From Ruminococcus sp. (GTDB lineage Bacteria; Bacillota_A; Clostridia; Oscillospirales; Ruminococcaceae), in contig JAFVAN010000038.1 in assembly GCA_017480485.1 (NCBI GenBank), forward strand, positions 15,936 to 79,935: DNA of 64,000 nt, written 5' to 3'. Position 1 is the first letter of the stretch; each line of letters begins with the position of its first letter. Position numbers and translations under genes: made by a program. Positions 60,252 through 64,000 of the stretch are shown here, piece by piece. The notes beneath the pieces are model-generated. The model made no database searches and had not been told where the DNA came from. It worked only from the letters and a program-made list of their open reading frames with translations.

Positions 60252-60804
60252 AAACTCTTTCCCATATTTTGGTTTCAAAATTATATTTTCTGATTACCTT
60301 GGCAGGAACTCCAACGATCACACAATAATCAGGAAATTCACCTCTAACAACTGCATTTGTGCCAACAATACATTGTTTTCCTAATTTTGTGCCGGCTTGT
60401 ATTGCCACACCATACCCTATAAAACAATTATCGCCAATAATTGTATCCTTGACTATCATCGGCTGATCCATAATATGTTTTCCGATATTTCTGTACTCAT
60501 GATCTATGTTTGTTATAAAAGTATTTCCTGATATTGTAGTGTTTTTTCCGATTACTAATTTTCCTTTAGACGTACAATGAAAATTTTGCCCAATAGAAAC
60601 ATTATCTCTAATATCAATAGTCCCATTATTTATGGCTTCCATTCTCAAGCCAGGATAAATCCTAACTCTATTACCAATTGAAATGTTTTTCTTACCTGAA
60701 ATAACAATTGGATTTCCTAAATAACCGAAATTCCCATATTTTCTAAAAAACGGCCTTAGAATTACAGCTCTTAGTGCCCAAAATATTTTTTTATAGTATA
60801 GCAT
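60232..60804 (-). CDS. Hexapeptide-repeat acyltransferase
   Basis: 190 residues forming a left-handed beta helix: VIGKNTTISGNTFITN, IGDNCFIGYGVAIQAG and GKQCIVGTNAVVRGEFPDYC are the hexapeptide turns, and VGVPAKVIRKYN is the usual end. Catalytic His is probably in TNIDHEYRNIGKHI (about 103-116). It likely O-acetylates a sugar of the repeat unit with acetyl-CoA. The site AAAGAAGGTG precedes the ATG. Confidence 0.88.
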   Translation of the reverse strand: MLYYKKIFWALRAVILRPFFRKYGNFGYLGNPIVISGKKNISIGNRVRIYPGLRMEAINNGTIDIRDNVSIGQNFHCTSKGKLVIGKNTTISGNTFITNIDHEYRNIGKHIMDQPMIVKDTIIGDNCFIGYGVAIQAGTKLGKQCIVGTNAVVRGEFPDYCVIVGVPAKVIRKYNFETKIWERVYEDIKR

Positions 60805-60819
60805 ATATGTTCACCTTCT

Positions 60820-62739
60820 TTATGCAAGAACGTTTAGAATCCATTGTTTCAATGAATACTTATCATATATTTCTTTTGGAAGTTCACAATATGGCGCGTT
60901 CCAAAAATCAATATTAACAACAGGTTTTTTCCTGTCAATTACTAAAATATTATTTTCATTATAAAAATCATAATTAACAATATCTTTATTTGTTGTTATT
61001 AGTTTTCTTCTCAAGCCTAAAATTTCAATAGTCCGCATAGTCAGCCCATGTTGTCCTGAATTTTCTACATCAATAATACATTTTGAATCGGCATAAATCT
61101 CATACAGCTTTTCAAAAGGCATCATCTGAAAGTTAATATCTTTCATAGTCACGTTAATAAATGCTTTACTTGTGAGCTTATATTTTAAATAGACAAGCTT
61201 ATGTGGCAGATAAAAAAATGAAAAGCATTTTAAACCTCTCTTATTGCATTCAGTCATCACAGACTTAACAATTTTAATTCTGTCATCATGACCGGTGCCA
61301 ATAAAGCTAAGATCATATTTAAAATCTGAACTATTAGGCTTTTTGCTTTGCTTCGGGAGATAGTCATTGTAGTAGTACAAAGGCAGGAAGTGTATCCTAT
61401 CTCTATTCTCTTCATAATCAATACGATCAAAAGTGTAAACTTTATCGTATAAATCCCACTTTTTTTCTATTCCTTTAGTATTTGTCTTATGCAAACCATC
61501 CCACATATAAAGAATTATCTTTGCGTTAGGGAAAGTAATTCTCATCTTTTTTAATGCGTCAGAAGTAGTATACTCCCCGCGAATTACTAAAATATAATCA
61601 TAATCACGATTCTTTAATCTATTGATTTGTTCAGAATAGTATTTAGTTATGATATTCTGATAGAACTTTATCTGTAAACGACCAAGTGTTTTACAGATAA
61701 AACCATCATTTGGTTTATCGTTTATATAATCAACACTTGCGCCAAGGGTCTCCATTTCCTTTACAATGCCATTTGAATAACCTGATAGCGATATTAATAG
61801 AACGCTTTTTCCTTTCAAAGAATCAAGCTTTTCATCATGTGCTTTTTCTTCACAAGGCTTGGTTTCATTCTGTTCAGTAAGCTTAATAGAATTGCTAAGA
61901 TCAGCAACTCTATAATTCTGCTTATAAGCACTCAAACTCTTATCATAATAAAGATTCCCAAACGCCTTATCCACAAGCCCCGTGAACAGCCCCAGCAGCT
62001 TCAGCGCCCACTCAAAGCCATGAATGAGCCTAACCTTCTTGCCATGAGCTTCACCAATCATCTTGACCATTTCAGAGGTATTGCTGTACTCCCTGTTCTG
62101 CGGCCAGAATGTGCCTTGCTCGTTGTTCTCTACCATCAGGCGAACGAACTCGCAAAGGTTCTCAATGTAGAGCATCGAGCGTCTGTTCTTGACATAAGGA
62201 AAGATTGGCAGCTTCTGCGCCATTTTGGACATAAGCGGGTAGTTGCCTTTGCTGCCCTTGCCGTAGATCATTGGCGGTCGCAGGATAACCACTTTGAATT
62301 TATCATCATTAAGCGGTCTTAGCCCATTTTCTGCCTGCACCTTGCTGTCACCATAGCAGTTTGAAGGATGTGTTGGCGTATCCTTAGTTATTCGCTTGCC
62401 TTTACCGATAGGTGCGCTGTTGCCGTATACAATAGCACTGCTCATGAAGATAAACTGCTTCACGCCGTCGGCTTTGGCTTTCTTAGCTGTTTCTATTGTG
62501 AGGTCAGTGTTGACAGCGTAATAGAGCTTTTCTTTTTCCTTGCTGATCTTACCATTGTCGGAATGCGCTATCCCAGCCACATGAAAAACACAGTCATAAC
62601 CGGAAAAATCCTTGCTCTTCCAGCTATCACCGATCATATCAACAGTATCGACAAAATACTCGTCACCGAACTGCGCCATGTATTTTTCAAACGAAGTGCC
62701 TATGTAGCTGTTTGCACCCGTGATAAGGATCTTTTTCAT
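60820..62739 (-). CDS. Chimeric protein: sugar-nucleotide epimerase plus CgeB-like glycosyltransferase
   Basis: 639 residues. Residues 1-280 are an NAD-dependent epimerase/dehydratase: ITGANSYIGTSFEKYM, FHVAGIAHSD, CYGDSKVQAENGL and LRPPMIYGKGSKGNYPLM, similar to UDP-GlcNAc 4-epimerase-like proteins of surface loci. After a polar linker (~281-310, TEQNETKPCEEKAHDE) comes a ~330-residue CgeB-like glycosyltransferase (SVLLISLSGYSNGIVKEM, YDYILVIRGEYTT, IILYMWDGLHKTN, FIGTGHDDR, CIIDVENSGQHGLTMRTIEI). The DNA is GC-richer for the first domain (61.9-62.7 kb) and AT-rich for the second. Its ATG abuts the TAA of the gene before it. Confidence 0.85.
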   Translation of the reverse strand: MKKILITGANSYIGTSFEKYMAQFGDEYFVDTVDMIGDSWKSKDFSGYDCVFHVAGIAHSDNGKISKEKEKLYYAVNTDLTIETAKKAKADGVKQFIFMSSAIVYGNSAPIGKGKRITKDTPTHPSNCYGDSKVQAENGLRPLNDDKFKVVILRPPMIYGKGSKGNYPLMSKMAQKLPIFPYVKNRRSMLYIENLCEFVRLMVENNEQGTFWPQNREYSNTSEMVKMIGEAHGKKVRLIHGFEWALKLLGLFTGLVDKAFGNLYYDKSLSAYKQNYRVADLSNSIKLTEQNETKPCEEKAHDEKLDSLKGKSVLLISLSGYSNGIVKEMETLGASVDYINDKPNDGFICKTLGRLQIKFYQNIITKYYSEQINRLKNRDYDYILVIRGEYTTSDALKKMRITFPNAKIILYMWDGLHKTNTKGIEKKWDLYDKVYTFDRIDYEENRDRIHFLPLYYYNDYLPKQSKKPNSSDFKYDLSFIGTGHDDRIKIVKSVMTECNKRGLKCFSFFYLPHKLVYLKYKLTSKAFINVTMKDINFQMMPFEKLYEIYADSKCIIDVENSGQHGLTMRTIEILGLRRKLITTNKDIVNYDFYNENNILVIDRKKPVVNIDFWNAPYCELPKEIYDKYSLKQWILNVLA

Positions 62740-63624
62740 TTACTCCGACACCTTTTCCTCTTGCTTATGTATCTCGCCCGTACCGCCCTCAACAACACCA
62801 TCGCTCTTGAGCACAGCTTTGACCGAATCCACAAAAACCTTGATATCCATTTTCAGACCCGAAAGACTTGACTTTTTGAGTGCTGCGGCATACTCGCCGT
62901 CCAACTTTGCCTTGTCGGGGATCTCAAGCTCATCTCTTCCGTGAGCCTGTGCCAGACCTGTCAGACCCGGCTTTATATCATTCGCACCGTACTTGTCACG
63001 TTCTGCGGTCAGATAATCCTGATTCCAAAGTGCAGGGCGGGGGCCGATGATGCTCATATCACCCTTAAAGATAGACCAGCATTGTGGCAACTCGTCAATA
63101 GATGTTTTTCTAATAAATTTTCCTATGCGTGTGAAATTATCTGTTTTGCCTGCGTTCTGCAGCATATGAGTAGGTACGTCACTCGATTTTTTCATAGAAC
63201 GGAACTTAGGGAGTGTAAAGTATCCTGTCTGCTGTGCGATCCTTTTCTGCTTAAATATAACCGGGCCGGGACTGTCAATTTTAATTGCAAGTGCGGTAAC
63301 AGCATATATTGGTGCGAGAATGACCATGCCGCCGAAGGAAAGCGTAATATCTATACCACGCTTAATATATTTCTCATAAAAAGTCGGTGTATAATCGCTT
63401 TTACCAACTGCTTCAAGATGCCCTCTCTTGCCGTCCGCATTTACTGGGTCATTCTCATTTTCTACAAAAACAACCCTTTTCTTATACATAGGATTTTGTT
63501 CATAAGGATCGTTATTGTATTTATCATTATCTCGCTGCTTCTTCGCTATAATGCTCATGACAGTAAAAGCAGTTCCGAGAAAAGCTCCGGCTGCGATCAG
63601 CCCATTATTAAGTTTCTTATTCAA
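62740..63624 (-). CDS. Polyprenyl-phosphate sugar-phosphate transferase (initiating enzyme)
   Basis: 294 residues; the start is TTG at 63624 behind GGGGGACTTATT. It has one short N-terminal helix (about 8-25), a linker, then a second hydrophobic segment (GIDITLSFGGMVILAPIYAV). The catalytic domain follows: FKQKRIAQQTGYFTLPKFRS, IGKFIRKTSIDELPQ, FKGDMSIIGPRPAL and KPGLTGLAQAHGRDEL. It belongs to the WbaP/PglC superfamily and loads the first sugar phosphate onto undecaprenyl phosphate, starting each repeat unit. Confidence 0.92.
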   Translation of the reverse strand: MNKKLNNGLIAAGAFLGTAFTVMSIIAKKQRDNDKYNNDPYEQNPMYKKRVVFVENENDPVNADGKRGHLEAVGKSDYTPTFYEKYIKRGIDITLSFGGMVILAPIYAVTALAIKIDSPGPVIFKQKRIAQQTGYFTLPKFRSMKKSSDVPTHMLQNAGKTDNFTRIGKFIRKTSIDELPQCWSIFKGDMSIIGPRPALWNQDYLTAERDKYGANDIKPGLTGLAQAHGRDELEIPDKAKLDGEYAAALKKSSLSGLKMDIKVFVDSVKAVLKSDGVVEGGTGEIHKQEEKVSE

Positions 63625-63651
63625 AATAAGTCCCCCATGTTTTCGTATTTA

Positions 63652-63894
63652 TCAGAAAAAATTCGCCTGTTCCTCGCCAAACCACGTTACATCATTAATG
63701 CGGTCATTCTCTTTCAGTACAATACAAATCTTATCGCCAACTATCTTGACTTCATCAACTATCATATACTTGGCAAAATCCTGCTCATAGGCAGCCGCAC
63801 CATTCGGAAACTTCTGCACCTCGCCGTTGTATTCGAGCACAACAGGCGATGTGATCTTATTTATAAATGTTTCCAATTTATATTTCAAAGCCAT
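63652..63894 (-). CDS. Small hypothetical protein, 80 aa
   Basis: ATG at 63894, with GAAAGGCAG about 10 bases upstream. Probably a small beta-rich fold (SPVVLEYNGEVQKFPNGAAA, then VDEVKIVGDKICIVLKEN). It lies between the fragment at the right edge and the sugar transferase, on the same strand. No family is recognised. Confidence 0.6.
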   Translation of the reverse strand: MALKYKLETFINKITSPVVLEYNGEVQKFPNGAAAYEQDFAKYMIVDEVKIVGDKICIVLKENDRINDVTWFGEEQANFF

Positions 63895-63911
63895 TTGGCT
63901 TCATCTGCCTT

Positions 63912-64000
63912 TCATACGGTGATCCCAACATTCCTGAGCATTTCCAGCCTGTCAGGTTTTATCGTCCCGCTTTTGATAGTTCTTAGCTGACCTCGTTTCC
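63912..64000 (-). CDS. C-terminal fragment of an unidentified protein, HA-repeat-like
   Basis: The frame enters from the right edge and ends with TGA at 63912-63914. The visible 28 residues include GTIKPDRLEMLRNVGITV, which follows the R-x-x-L-x-x-IG pattern of helicase-associated repeats such as those in the 41185-44784 protein. The evidence is short and the match may be chance. Confidence 0.4.
   Translation of the reverse strand, partial: KRGQLRTIKSGTIKPDRLEMLRNVGITV

Overview
The window reads as chromosome of a Gram-positive Clostridia bacterium, most like Ruminococcus and relatives (inference). The reasons are strong GGAGG-type ribosome sites, frequent TTG/GTG starts, an mnmE and tRNA backbone, a DUF3789-bearing mobilizable element and a wall-glycan type surface locus. 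The first ~29 kb is visibly GC-rich. Much of the rest is AT-rich, most strongly ~52-61.9 kb, which suggests recently acquired DNA.

1-15 kb, backbone: a cut gene at the left edge, tRNA-Pro, two small membrane/hypothetical genes, a TerD-like protein, tRNA-Leu, mnmE, a cysteine-cluster protein coupled to a ligand-binding GGDEF protein, a sensor kinase/response regulator pair, and a sigma factor with a probable anti-sigma partner. Intergenic DNA here is full of long hairpins, a palindrome family, an inverted repeat around mnmE, and a candidate structured leader RNA before the sigma gene.

15-29 kb, the most interesting block: a tight leftward operon for 2-aminoethylphosphonate (AEP). Transcription order is phnW, PEP mutase with an N-terminal cytidylyltransferase domain, methyltransferase, pntC-like cytidylyltransferase, phosphonopyruvate decarboxylase aepY, three tandem paralogous LTA-synthase/sulfatase-like membrane enzymes, a small membrane protein, and a YidC insertase fused to a TagB/TagF-type glycerophosphotransferase. 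Together they look like a pathway that makes CMP-AEP (perhaps methylated) and places it on a cell-surface polymer by an undescribed transfer machinery.

29.3-36.1 kb: an integrative mobilizable element beside a 3' fragment of tRNA-Trp, with integrase, excisionase, HU-like protein, DUF3789, CHC2 primase fragment, hairpin-rich putative oriT, MobC and relaxase. The intact tRNA-Trp is not in the window, so the real island may reach past 64 kb.

36-45 kb: accessory genes. These are an NTP_transf_5 protein, a BCCT-type transporter coupled to an ATP-grasp enzyme, an XRE regulator fused to an RmlA-like domain with palindromes at the likely target promoter, and a large helicase with eleven helicase-associated repeats.

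45-64 kb: a leftward surface polysaccharide locus. It has an initiating sugar transferase, glycosyltransferases, Wzy, Wzx, a sulfotransferase, an unusual set of ATP-using ligase-like proteins, DegT aminotransferases and a dTDP-sugar set (rfbA, rfbB, rfbC and a 4-ketoreductase). One gene near its right edge is a chimera lying across a base-composition boundary.
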